NCBI GenBank assembly: GCA_007127275.1
Contig: SKZP01000544.1
Span: 1 to 9,934, forward strand
Source of the DNA: Planctomycetota bacterium
GTDB taxonomy: Bacteria; Planctomycetota; UBA8742; SKZP01
DNA length: 9,934 nt
Reading direction: 5' to 3'
In this document: piece by piece, positions 1-9,934 of the stretch
Layout of the letters: each line of letters starts with the position of its first letter
Position numbering within the stretch: the first letter of the stretch is position 1
Position numbers and translations under genes: made by a program
The notes under the pieces: generated by a model
Seen by the model: only the letters and a program-made list of their open reading frames with translations
Told to the model about the DNA's origin: nothing
Database searches by the model: none

Positions 1-1
1 C

Positions 2-4436
<4,435 letters not shown>

Positions 4437-4444
4437 GATAAGTT

Positions 4445-4930
4445 CTACTCCTCCGCCAGCGTCGCTTCCAGGTACTCATCCAGTGGTGCGCCACGGACGC
4501 GAACTTGCGCGGTGAGTTGCACAATCTCGTTGCGGTCCTCCACTGCCGACTCCTCGGTCAGTTCGGTTGCCGACGCAAGCAGTTCCACCCACAAGGCAAC
4601 GTCGTCGTTGCGTTCCTCTTGGCCACTGGCAACACGTGCGCTGTGCGCAAGCTCCGGCATCACGGAAAGGGCTGCGGCCTCCCGGGCGCGGTGTTTCGCC
4701 TCTGCGTGGGACTCGGCAACCGCTCGCACCTCCACCACCCACGTTGTGCTGGCCGTGCCTTCCTCGGCAGACGCATCTCCGTCACCCTCGTGGGGCCGGA
4801 TTTCCCCGGCGACGGCGTAGGCCTGCACAAAGTCATACGGCTTCGCACACGGGGTACAGCCCAACGCGGCAAGCACACCGGCAAACCACACGACGCAGGC
4901 AACAACCATAAATACCGGGCGGCTTGTCAT
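4445..4930 (-). CDS. Small predicted lipoprotein of unknown function
   Basis: This 161-residue protein starts at the ATG ending at 4930. The frame is open further upstream, but the added residues are Arg/His-rich and not protein-like, whereas this start gives a short N-region, a hydrophobic stretch (about residues 7-24) and a lipobox-like AALGC with Cys25. The lipobox is imperfect (Ala at -3, Leu at -2), so lipidation is likely but not certain; a second Cys follows at 28. The mature part is acidic and Ala/Glu-rich, with a probable beta strand (TWVVEVRAVAESHAEA), a helix-rich middle and a closing strand (AQVRVRG). That layout loosely recalls LPP20-type small lipoproteins, but I see no diagnostic motif and assign no function. 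It converges on ligA and diverges from murA. The Shine-Dalgarno is weak (GAGG with about 10 bases spacing). Confidence 0.75.
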   Translation of the reverse strand: MTSRPVFMVVACVVWFAGVLAALGCTPCAKPYDFVQAYAVAGEIRPHEGDGDASAEEGTASTTWVVEVRAVAESHAEAKHRAREAAALSVMPELAHSARVASGQEERNDDVALWVELLASATELTEESAVEDRNEIVQLTAQVRVRGAPLDEYLEATLAEE

Positions 4931-5042
4931 TTCCGTCGAGCCTCGAAGAAAGGAAAACGAGCAATTGCCGGGGGGAGGCGAAATCCGCGAGTAGCCGTGT
5001 GTACCTGTGTGGGCGCGACACCTCCGCCACCGTTGCAGCTTC

Positions 5043-5072
5043 GTATGCACACGGTGCGTATGCACACGGTGC
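5043..5072 (+). repeat. Two tandem copies of a 15-bp unit in the lipoprotein/murA divergent region
   Basis: GTATGCACACGGTGC occurs at 5043-5057 and is repeated exactly at 5058-5072. Each copy contains the small dyad GCAC-ACG-GTGC. The pair lies between two divergent genes, 113 bp from the start at 4930 and 89 bp from the murA ATG, a reasonable position for a transcription-factor operator. A TTGCAG (5033-5038) just upstream could be a -35 for murA, but no well-spaced -10 is visible. Regulatory function is inferred from position and symmetry only. Confidence 0.6.
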
Positions 5073-5149
5073 GAAATCACGGCAAGAGACTCAAGCTTTG
5101 CGTCGCAAACGACCGACATGAGGACAGCGAGCCGTTCCTTTGCTGTCTT

Positions 5150-5153
5150 GGAG
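5150..5153 (+). promoter_or_regulatory. Ribosome-binding site fixing the murA start
   Basis: GGAG lies 7 bases before the ATG at 5161. A TTG at 5140 would lengthen the protein by 7 residues, but it has no comparable site, and MurA proteins normally begin a few residues before the conserved SGSKNA motif. Confidence 0.75.
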
Positions 5154-5160
5154 ACGCATC

Positions 5161-6465
5161 ATGCTAGACAAAATTGTCGTTCACGGCGGGCGACGCCTGC
5201 AGGGCACCGTGCACGCCTCGGGCTCGAAGAATGCCGTGCTGCCCATTCTCGCGGCGACATTGCTGACCGAAGAGCCGTGCGAGATTCGCAACGTGCCCGA
5301 CCTGAGCGACGTGCACTTGATGCTCGACATTCTCGACGGCCTCGGCATGCGCACGAGCTTCGCGTCAGGTACGGTGCGCACGGAAGTCGCCGACGAGTCG
5401 ATCAGTACCGCGCCGTATGACCTCGTCCACCAAATGCGCGCCAGCATCTGTGTGCTCGGCCCGCTGCTTGCCAAGCGCAAACGGGCCCAGGTCGCCCACC
5501 CCGGCGGCTGCGTGATTGGAACGCGCCCCATTGACTTGCACGTCAAAGGGCTCAAGGCGCTCGCCGCCGAGCTGCAGACGGTGCACGGCTACCTCGAAGG
5601 AACCACGGTGGGCCTCACGGGAGCGCACATCTTCCTTGGCGGCCCGTTCGGCTCCACCGTTACTGGCACGGCCAACGTGCTGATGGCCGCCACCCTTGCC
5701 CGCGGCACCACCGTGATTGAGCAGGCCGCCTGCGAGCCGGAAGTCGTCGACCTCGCGGACTTTCTTACCGCCATGGGCGCGCAGATTGAGGGAGCGGGCA
5801 CGCCGCGGATCACCGTACATGGCGTCGAACGCCTCGGCGGCGCCACGCATGAGGTGATTCCGGACCGTATCGAGGCGGAGACGTTCATGATTGCCTCGGC
5901 CATCACCTGCGGCGACGTCCGCATTGAAAGCTGCCGGCCGGATCAGATGGTCGCGGTCGCCGAGGTGTTGCGCGAATGCGGGGCGAGCGTCGAGGCCCTT
6001 TCCGCGCAAAGTGTCCGCGTTCGCGGCAGCCGCTACATCAAGCCCGTCGACGTGACGACCTTCGCCTACCCGGGGTATCCCACGGACGCACAGGCGCAAA
6101 TCATGGCGCTGATGTCGGTGGCCGACGGTATCTCGGTCATCACCGACAAGGTCTACCCGGACCGCTACATGCACGTCTCCGAGTACAACCGCATGGGAGC
6201 GCAAATCCGCAAAAACGGCCCGACTGCCGTGGTGCAAGGCGTGGAGTTCCTGAGCGGCGCGCCGGTCAAGGCGACCGACCTGCGCGCCTCGGCGGGGCTG
6301 ATTCTCGCGGGCCTTGCCGCGCAAGGCGAGACGGAGATGCATCAGGTGCAGCACCTCGACCGCGGCTACGACCGCATTGAACAAAAGCTCATCCAGCTAG
6401 GGGCCGCCATTGAGCGCGTCAGGTACGCCCCGCGCCGCCGCAAGAGCGACCGCCGGGCCGCGTAG
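5161..6465 (+). CDS. murA: UDP-N-acetylglucosamine 1-carboxyvinyltransferase MurA
   Basis: MurA transfers enolpyruvate from PEP to UDP-GlcNAc, the first committed cytoplasmic step of peptidoglycan synthesis. The 434-residue product is of normal family length and aligns by eye along its whole length. Key residues present are Lys23-Asn24 in SGSKNA; the loop Cys117 in PGGCVIGTRP, the residue alkylated by fosfomycin; Asp309 in YPTDAQAQ; and Arg375 in ATDLRASAGL. With the loop Cys rather than Asp, the enzyme is predicted to be fosfomycin-sensitive. The two alpha/beta inverted domains run about 1-230 and 231-420. The C terminus has a short basic tail (APRRRKSDRRAA) beyond the usual end. The gene diverges from the small lipoprotein gene; no gene follows closely on the same strand. 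Confidence 0.97.
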   Translation: MLDKIVVHGGRRLQGTVHASGSKNAVLPILAATLLTEEPCEIRNVPDLSDVHLMLDILDGLGMRTSFASGTVRTEVADESISTAPYDLVHQMRASICVLGPLLAKRKRAQVAHPGGCVIGTRPIDLHVKGLKALAAELQTVHGYLEGTTVGLTGAHIFLGGPFGSTVTGTANVLMAATLARGTTVIEQAACEPEVVDLADFLTAMGAQIEGAGTPRITVHGVERLGGATHEVIPDRIEAETFMIASAITCGDVRIESCRPDQMVAVAEVLRECGASVEALSAQSVRVRGSRYIKPVDVTTFAYPGYPTDAQAQIMALMSVADGISVITDKVYPDRYMHVSEYNRMGAQIRKNGPTAVVQGVEFLSGAPVKATDLRASAGLILAGLAAQGETEMHQVQHLDRGYDRIEQKLIQLGAAIERVRYAPRRRKSDRRAA

Positions 6466-6484
6466 CGCCGGGTGCTCCGTACTG

Positions 6485-6676
6485 TCACGTACCCAAGCCC
6501 ACGGGCCTCGCCTGTGGGTCGCACCCGTTTCGCGCCCCGCCGGTCACCTCGGCGTCGGCGCGCACCTCGACGGCACCATCCATTAACGCAAAGATCCCGC
6601 CGCAGACGCCCGGGCATGCGGCCCGCTGTGGCGCCGTGTGCCGGGCACCCGCCGCGAACAGTGAAATGTGCGGCAT
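6485..6676 (-). CDS. Possible small ORF (63 aa), weak
   Basis: An ATG ending at 6676 opens a 63-codon frame on the minus strand, 43 bp beyond the stop of the large lipoprotein gene. It is noted because third positions are strongly GC-biased and the second half (GGIFALMDGAVEVRADAEV) is protein-like, unlike the Arg-rich shadow frames around it. An AGAAGG sits too close to the ATG to be a good ribosome-binding site. It resembles no family I know and may be chance or a gene remnant; the reading frame also continues upstream into the lipoprotein gene in another frame. Confidence 0.2.
   Translation of the reverse strand: MPHISLFAAGARHTAPQRAACPGVCGGIFALMDGAVEVRADAEVTGGARNGCDPQARPVGLGT
6497..6519 (+). 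terminator. Hairpin after murA, possible terminator
   Basis: Bases 6497-6506 pair with 6510-6519 (10 positions, two of them G-T) around a 3-base loop, 31 bp after the murA stop. There is no T tract, only GTTT about 9 bases later, so intrinsic termination is uncertain. The remainder of the 254-bp gap to 6720 shows no other clear signal except the weak small ORF listed separately. Confidence 0.35.
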
Positions 6677-6719
6677 GCCTTCTGTGGACACGCACGTGTC
6701 GGGACGCACCGCGTTCGGA

Positions 6720-8477
6720 TCACTCCTGCTTCTCGCGTACCGTAAGCTCGAGCATGACCACGGCGCCGCGCAAACCCGCGGCCTGATGCGGCTCCACGCG
6801 CATCTCCTCGGGCGTTGTCCGCTCGCTGCGTGGGGTGCGGTGCAACACGAGTCGGTGAGCGTCAAGCCGCATGGTCGTCTTGCCCCTATCAGGCACGCGC
6901 ACCCCTTCGAGCACCTCGCCGCCGGGTCGCTCGAGTGTCAGCGCATCCTCGCCGACAAGGCGAAAGCGTTGACCGCTCTCCAACGGAACCTTCCGCGCGT
7001 GCGCCGCCACGTACGGAAGCGGGTCCGGCAAGCGACTTGGATACCCGTCGACCTCGGTTTGGGCCTCCGCCGTTGCGAGCCGCGCGAGGGCGTTGGCCCA
7101 CAGCACGAGTTCGCGGCGCCGGTCGGCCGCGGCGCGACGCCACGTTGCCGCCCAGTCGGTACCGCGCGGTTGCGGCGACTGCGCCTCGGAGTCGCCCTGG
7201 GTGAGCGCCGCTTGCTGCCGCTCGAGCGAGAGCGCCATGCGCTCGCGGGTCTCCTGCTCGCGCAGCCAGAGCACCGGACGCGTCCCCACGAACGCACGGC
7301 TCCCCGGCGGCACGAACCACCGCGTCGGCTCGACGTCGACGCGCGCTTCCAGCACAAGCGCGAGGCGCCCCCCCCGTTTGAGTCGAATCCAGCTTGCCTG
7401 CGGAAGCTCGACCTTCTCGCCGACCTCGAGCGGTGTCTCGTACCGCGCAAGCGTCTCGGCAATCTCTTCGTCGTCGCGTAGCGACCCCCAGCCGACCGGG
7501 TCGCCGCTCAACGGTACCAGTGTCCCGTCCTCCCACATCCCTGCGGCGAACAACCGCGCCCGTCGGTTCGCGCGCACGAACAGCTTCACGTATTGCCCCT
7601 CCGACAACGGCTCGCCGAGCTCGACCTCGCGCGGCGCAGCGGCAAACGAGTCGCGCACGAGCAGCGCGACGTCGAGGCCGAGCGGCTGGAGCTGCGCAAG
7701 CTCGACCGTGAGCGAGTGCACACCACGCAATTCGTCCCGGCGCAGCCGCCGGGGACTTGCCAGCGTGTCAAAGGAAAGCGTGACGCGGCGGGTCGCCTCC
7801 TCGAGCTGTTGCTGTGCGGCTACGTCGTACACGTGCAACTCGAACAGGTTCTGCTCGTCCCTCGGCACCTCGCCCTGCCAGTGGGGCACGCGCGGCACGA
7901 CGACAAACGCCGCGCCGACACGGCTGCCGAAGTCGTAGAGCGCCTGCGAATCCTCGACCTCGGACGGGGCGAAGCCGAAGTCGTCAAAGGCGACAAGAGC
8001 GAACGCCGGGTGAATCAATGCGGCACCGTTGCGGTGCGCGAGGGTCGCAATGAGGTCGGTCAGCGCACGTGCTTCTTCCGGCTCCTCGGGTCCGTAAACC
8101 GGGGCGACGGCAAGACGCGCACCTTGGGGAAGCGCCTCGACCACGGCAGTCACGTGCAACGACAAATCCGCATACAAGTCGGCACGTAGCCCCGACTCCG
8201 TTTCCGCCGGCTCTTCGCTTTCCTCGACGCTCGGCGTCAGCGCGGGTCTCGGCCGCGGCTCGTCCCGCGCCACCGGCCTTACCATGGCCGAATCCTCGAT
8301 CCTCGGCGCCCCCTGCTCGCAGCCCGCCACCACCGCGGCCACGCCAAGCAGCAGCGCGACTCCCCGAAGCGCCTTGTCCGGCGCCCCCCGTGACGAACGA
8401 CGGCTCCTCGGTCCCCGGCGTCGCCTCGAACGAGCGTCCGTGCCCGTCCCCCCGGCTTGGCACCTGTGCACGTTCAT
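6720..8477 (-). CDS. Large predicted lipoprotein, CsgG/FlgO-like plus DUF4384-like regions
   Basis: The 585-residue product has a long basic N-region (several Arg clusters), a hydrophobic core (about 38-50) and a canonical lipobox VAGC with Cys53, so it should be an exported, lipid-anchored envelope protein. Residues 54-95 are a Pro/Glu-rich tether. Residues about 97-237 look like the CsgG/FlgO/TolB-N type alpha/beta domain: a helix followed by GARLAVAPVYGP, then DLIATLAHRNGAALI, then GSRVGAAFVVVPRV. Residues about 288-375 (LSEGQYVKLFVRANRRARLF, then a GTLVPL strand and GEKVELP) resemble DUF4384, seen in envelope and kinase-associated proteins. Residues about 380-585 are Arg/Glu-rich and unrecognised. 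Domain calls are by eye and tentative. The start ATG overlaps the stop of the upstream gene in ATGA (8474-8477), which supports this start and translational coupling. Function unknown, perhaps envelope assembly or sensing. Confidence 0.82.
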   Translation of the reverse strand: MNVHRCQAGGTGTDARSRRRRGPRSRRSSRGAPDKALRGVALLLGVAAVVAGCEQGAPRIEDSAMVRPVARDEPRPRPALTPSVEESEEPAETESGLRADLYADLSLHVTAVVEALPQGARLAVAPVYGPEEPEEARALTDLIATLAHRNGAALIHPAFALVAFDDFGFAPSEVEDSQALYDFGSRVGAAFVVVPRVPHWQGEVPRDEQNLFELHVYDVAAQQQLEEATRRVTLSFDTLASPRRLRRDELRGVHSLTVELAQLQPLGLDVALLVRDSFAAAPREVELGEPLSEGQYVKLFVRANRRARLFAAGMWEDGTLVPLSGDPVGWGSLRDDEEIAETLARYETPLEVGEKVELPQASWIRLKRGGRLALVLEARVDVEPTRWFVPPGSRAFVGTRPVLWLREQETRERMALSLERQQAALTQGDSEAQSPQPRGTDWAATWRRAAADRRRELVLWANALARLATAEAQTEVDGYPSRLPDPLPYVAAHARKVPLESGQRFRLVGEDALTLERPGGEVLEGVRVPDRGKTTMRLDAHRLVLHRTPRSERTTPEEMRVEPHQAAGLRGAVVMLELTVREKQE

Positions 8478-9043
8478 GAGTCCGTTGCCTCCGGCGACGA
8501 GGGCGGCGGCTCGGCCGCGGGCAGTCCAATGGGCACCCAGGAGACGAAGCGGCCGCGCTTGCGCTTCGTCAGCACAAGGCCACGGTTGAGCCAGTTCTCC
8601 TCGCGAACCGTGGGTTGGGTCTGGCCGCTTGTTCCCCCCTTCTCGGTCGCGTCCGCCGCCTCGCGAGCCTCTTCCTTGAGCGCGAAATGCGGGTGAATGT
8701 GCGTGTCGTCGTGCTCGTAAAAAATCCGGTAGAGCAGACCGTGGCGAAAGTCGCGGTGCATCCGGGCGCGCGCAAAAACGACAATCCGCTCAATGGGCAG
8801 CGGCACCGTGCCCAACGGCTGGCGCCGGTTGCGGCAGACGTCGGAGATGCAGCGCGCCTCCGCATCCTCCTCGCGCAACAACTCCACGTCGGCCGGGTCA
8901 TACGGCGAGCCGCAGTGCTCGCAAATCACCCACCCCTCGCGCACTGCCACCTCCAACGTGGCACGGCGGCCGGTGGCCACCGAGACAATCTCGATGTCCT
9001 GGGCTTCGAGGATCTGAAAACTGCTGGCGGCGATGTCACTCAT
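8474..9043 (-). CDS. Cys4 putative zinc-binding protein, unknown function
   Basis: The 189-residue product is cytosolic in appearance, with no signal or membrane segment. CEHC (C41, C44) followed by C65 and C70 (CISDVC) forms a CX2C-X20-CX4C pattern suitable for one zinc ion. A His-rich stretch HDDTHIHPH (residues 111-119) could bind metal but may be chance. The C-terminal 50 residues are basic and then Pro/Ser-rich, probably disordered. I do not recognise the family. GAGGTG ends 4 bases before ATG 9043, and an in-frame ATG lies directly ahead at 9046; 9043 gives the better spacing. The frame stays open to an ATG ending at 9100, but those residues are Thr/Asn/Arg-rich and lack a ribosome-binding site. 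The gene is first in a two-gene unit, overlapping the large lipoprotein by four bases. Confidence 0.8.
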   Translation of the reverse strand: MSDIAASSFQILEAQDIEIVSVATGRRATLEVAVREGWVICEHCGSPYDPADVELLREEDAEARCISDVCRNRRQPLGTVPLPIERIVVFARARMHRDFRHGLLYRIFYEHDDTHIHPHFALKEEAREAADATEKGGTSGQTQPTVREENWLNRGLVLTKRKRGRFVSWVPIGLPAAEPPPSSPEATDS

Positions 9044-9047
9044 CATC

Positions 9048-9053
9048 CACCTC
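9048..9053 (-). promoter_or_regulatory. Ribosome-binding site deciding the start at 9043
   Basis: On the minus strand GAGGTG precedes two consecutive ATG codons. GAGG is 6 bases from the second ATG (9043) and only 3 from the first (9046), so the second is preferred. Confidence 0.6.
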
Positions 9054-9103
9054 GGGTTGCGCCGGTTCGCACTCGTCGTCGTCGTTGCCTTCGCGTGCAA
9101 CGA

Positions 9104-9152
9104 GCTAGCGTAGCCTAGCGTAGCCTAGCGTAGCCTAGCGTAGCCTAGCGTA
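9104..9152. repeat. Tandem array of a 10-bp unit, about five copies
   Basis: TAGCCTAGCG is present in four exact copies (9111-9150), preceded by a partial copy (GCTAGCG, 9104-9110) and followed by TA. The unit length matches roughly one turn of B-DNA, so each copy presents the same face. It lies 61-109 bp upstream of the start of the minus-strand zinc-protein gene. On that strand each unit contains TACGCT and TAGGCT. Exact identity of the copies suggests recent expansion by slippage or selection as a multi-site binding array. Confidence 0.9.
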
Positions 9153-9255
9153 TCACGGTCGCACAACGAACGCCTCCGCGGTAACGGCCCGGGCCCGTGC
9201 AGGCTGCAGCCGGCTCTTGCTGCAGAAAAAATGTTTGGACGGAACCACGTACGTA

Positions 9256-9282
9256 GGGCAGGCCTCCGTGCCCGCCCTGCCC
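9256..9282. repeat. Inverted repeat GGGCAGG-N13-CCTGCCC
   Basis: Perfect 7-bp arms separated by 13 bases, within a GC-rich block running from about 9250 to 9320 that reads like a palindromic intergenic repeat. There is no T tract on either side, so it is not a typical intrinsic terminator. Confidence 0.5.
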
Positions 9283-9383
9283 ATCCCGCGGGCGGAGCGG
9301 CGCAGGGCTTGCGCCCAGCATTCGGGCGAAGCCGTGGGGTGGCCGCCACGCTTCCCCAAACTGGCGATGTCCCCGTTCTCCGA

Positions 9384-9419
9384 GGTGCATCTGGTGCGTG
9401 TTTCCCCCGGGGATGCACC
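9384..9419. repeat. Inverted repeat GGTGCATC-N20-GATGCACC
   Basis: Perfect 8-bp arms plus one possible G-T pair, with a 20-base loop containing a C-rich and then G-rich run. The role is unknown; it could be an operator or part of the same intergenic repeat block. Confidence 0.45.
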
Positions 9420-9609
9420 GAAAGCGAGTTCCCTTCCTTTGTCCGGCGCGGCCGTGTTAACGTTGGGCTACCGTGCTCGGCCCTTTCGAGGGGTTTGGAA
9501 GACACGCCCTCGGTCGACGTCGTTCGGCACTTGCGCCAACCGGTGCGCAGCCCAGGGCAAGCCAATGGATGGCGTGCGCGGCTTCATAGATTGAGTTCCG
9601 GTACAGCGT

Positions 9610-9650
9610 TTCTTCCCGCTACGCTTGCCTTCGGCCACTTGCGGGAAGAA
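9610..9650 (+). promoter_or_regulatory. Inverted repeat in the desaturase leader, right arm covering the likely ribosome-binding site
   Basis: TTCTTCCCGC (9610-9619) and GCGGGAAGAA (9641-9650) are exact reverse complements over 10 bp, with a 21-base loop that contains a minor GCC-TTC-GGC hairpin. The right arm carries the only purine-rich candidate Shine-Dalgarno (GGGAAG) before the ATG at 9661, so folding of the mRNA would hide it. It could equally be a DNA operator, or a terminator for an upstream transcript, though no T tract follows. Confidence 0.5.
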
Positions 9651-9660
9651 CGCGACCTAC

Positions 9661-9934
9661 ATGCCTCACCCGCCTATGGAAACACCCAGCCTCCTCGGAA
9701 AAGCGCACCCCACGACGTTCAAGTCCGAAACTGCACAAACCACGCCTCGGCCACGGTCACGGTTCTATATGACCGTAGGCGCGTTGCCCTTCCTGTTGAT
9801 GCACCTCTCGCCGCTGTTGCTGCTCACCACGGAGTTCGTTTGGTGGGGCATCCCGTTGTGCATCGGCTCCTACTACCTGCGCATGTTCGGGGTCAGCGCC
9901 GGCTATCACCGCTACTTTTCGCACCGCTCCTACA
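9661..9934 (+). CDS. Acyl-CoA/fatty-acid desaturase, N-terminal part, cut by window end
   Basis: The frame from ATG 9661 runs open to the last base (91 full codons). After a polar N terminus of about 36 residues come two hydrophobic segments (roughly 37-57 and 61-75), then GVSAGYHRYFSHRSY, which contains the first histidine box HX4H (HRYFSH) of membrane di-iron delta-9-type desaturases together with the conserved HRSY context. Such enzymes insert a double bond into saturated acyl chains using O2 and an electron carrier, adjusting membrane fluidity. The second and third His boxes lie outside the window. A second in-frame ATG at 9676 is possible. A hairpin just upstream overlaps the likely ribosome-binding site. 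Confidence 0.85.
   Translation, partial: MPHPPMETPSLLGKAHPTTFKSETAQTTPRPRSRFYMTVGALPFLLMHLSPLLLLTTEFVWWGIPLCIGSYYLRMFGVSAGYHRYFSHRSY

Larger units (their letters stand above)
9153..9609. other. Intergenic stretch without a convincing gene; GC-rich inverted repeats
   Basis: Frames open on both strands here give Arg/Pro/Gly-rich products without start signals, family motifs or codon bias, so I call no gene. The region holds an inverted repeat GGGCAGG (9256-9262) with CCTGCCC (9276-9282); a segment from 9300 sharing 13 exact bases with the terminator hairpin at 2091; and GGTGCATC (9384-9391) with GATGCACC (9412-9419), perfect over 8 bp with a 20-base loop. Together these look like a dispersed, hairpin-forming intergenic repeat. 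No promoter for the desaturase gene can be assigned with confidence. Confidence 0.6.

Noticed and set aside
4931..5119. Long form of the small lipoprotein starting at 5119
   Set aside because: It would bury the signal peptide behind 63 Arg/His-rich residues and run through the 15-bp repeats.
4505..5167. Plus-strand frame of 220 codons antisense to the small lipoprotein
   Set aside because: Arg/His/Gly-rich, no recognisable motif, and it runs through the divergent promoter region and its tandem repeats; the minus-strand frame has a signal peptide.
5365..6384. Antisense open frame opposite murA
   Set aside because: Shadow frame of a gene aligning along its whole length with MurA.
9104..9152. 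CRISPR array
   Set aside because: The 10-bp units are directly adjacent with no spacers and no cas gene nearby.
9203..9231. Two GCTGCAG copies followed by six A as a terminator
   Set aside because: On the plus strand the run is A, not T; on the minus strand the T run comes before the stem, the wrong order for intrinsic termination.
9125..9594. Overlapping open frames on both strands in the gap before the desaturase
   Set aside because: Products are low-complexity Arg/Pro/Gly/Ala-rich, lack ribosome-binding sites and run through inverted repeats; they look like repeat-derived spurious frames.

Overview
This 9.9 kb window is GC-rich bacterial chromosome. The signals point to a Gram-negative, didermic organism: two lipoprotein-type signal peptides, a MurA peptidoglycan enzyme, NAD-dependent LigA and a membrane fatty-acid desaturase. 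A eukaryotic-type protein kinase fold next to large Ala/Arg/Glu-rich lipoproteins fits deltaproteobacterial, myxobacterial or similar high-GC lineages. No RNA marker gene is present, so I do not place it more precisely.

Layout. (1) Bases 2-2044 (+): a kinase-fold protein whose reading frame is already open at the window edge, so its true start lies upstream. It has an unrecognised N-terminal part, a long Pro/Ala/Glu-rich linker and a C-terminal kinase domain lacking both catalytic aspartates, so it is predicted to be a pseudokinase. It ends at a strong hairpin terminator (2083-2120). (2) 2238-4436 (+): ligA. (3) 4445-4930 (-): a small lipoprotein gene convergent with ligA, 8 bp away. (4) 4931-5160: a divergent intergenic region with two tandem copies of a 15-bp unit. 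(5) 5161-6465 (+): murA. (6) 6466-6719: a short non-coding stretch with a hairpin and at most one weak small ORF. (7) 9043 down to 6720 (-): two genes joined by an ATGA overlap, a Cys4 putative zinc-binding protein followed by a large lipoprotein with a CsgG/FlgO-like region and a DUF4384-like region. Upstream is an array of about five 10-bp repeats (9104-9152). (8) 9153-9609: about 450 bp without a convincing gene, containing GC-rich inverted repeats that look like a dispersed intergenic repeat. (9) 9661-9934 (+): the 5' end of an acyl-CoA/fatty-acid desaturase, cut by the window edge and preceded by a perfect 10-bp inverted repeat whose right arm contains the likely ribosome-binding site.

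How the genes relate. ligA (DNA replication and repair) and murA (first committed step of peptidoglycan synthesis) are housekeeping genes and need not work together. The 9043-6720 pair is the only clear translationally coupled unit. I see no defence system, phage, transposon or CRISPR array.

The observations most worth a second look are the pseudokinase; the abrupt composition and codon-usage change near base 540 inside that same gene, which suggests a chimeric or partly foreign coding region; a striking next-base-dependent choice of isoleucine codon in ligA and murA; and the hairpin covering the desaturase ribosome-binding site.
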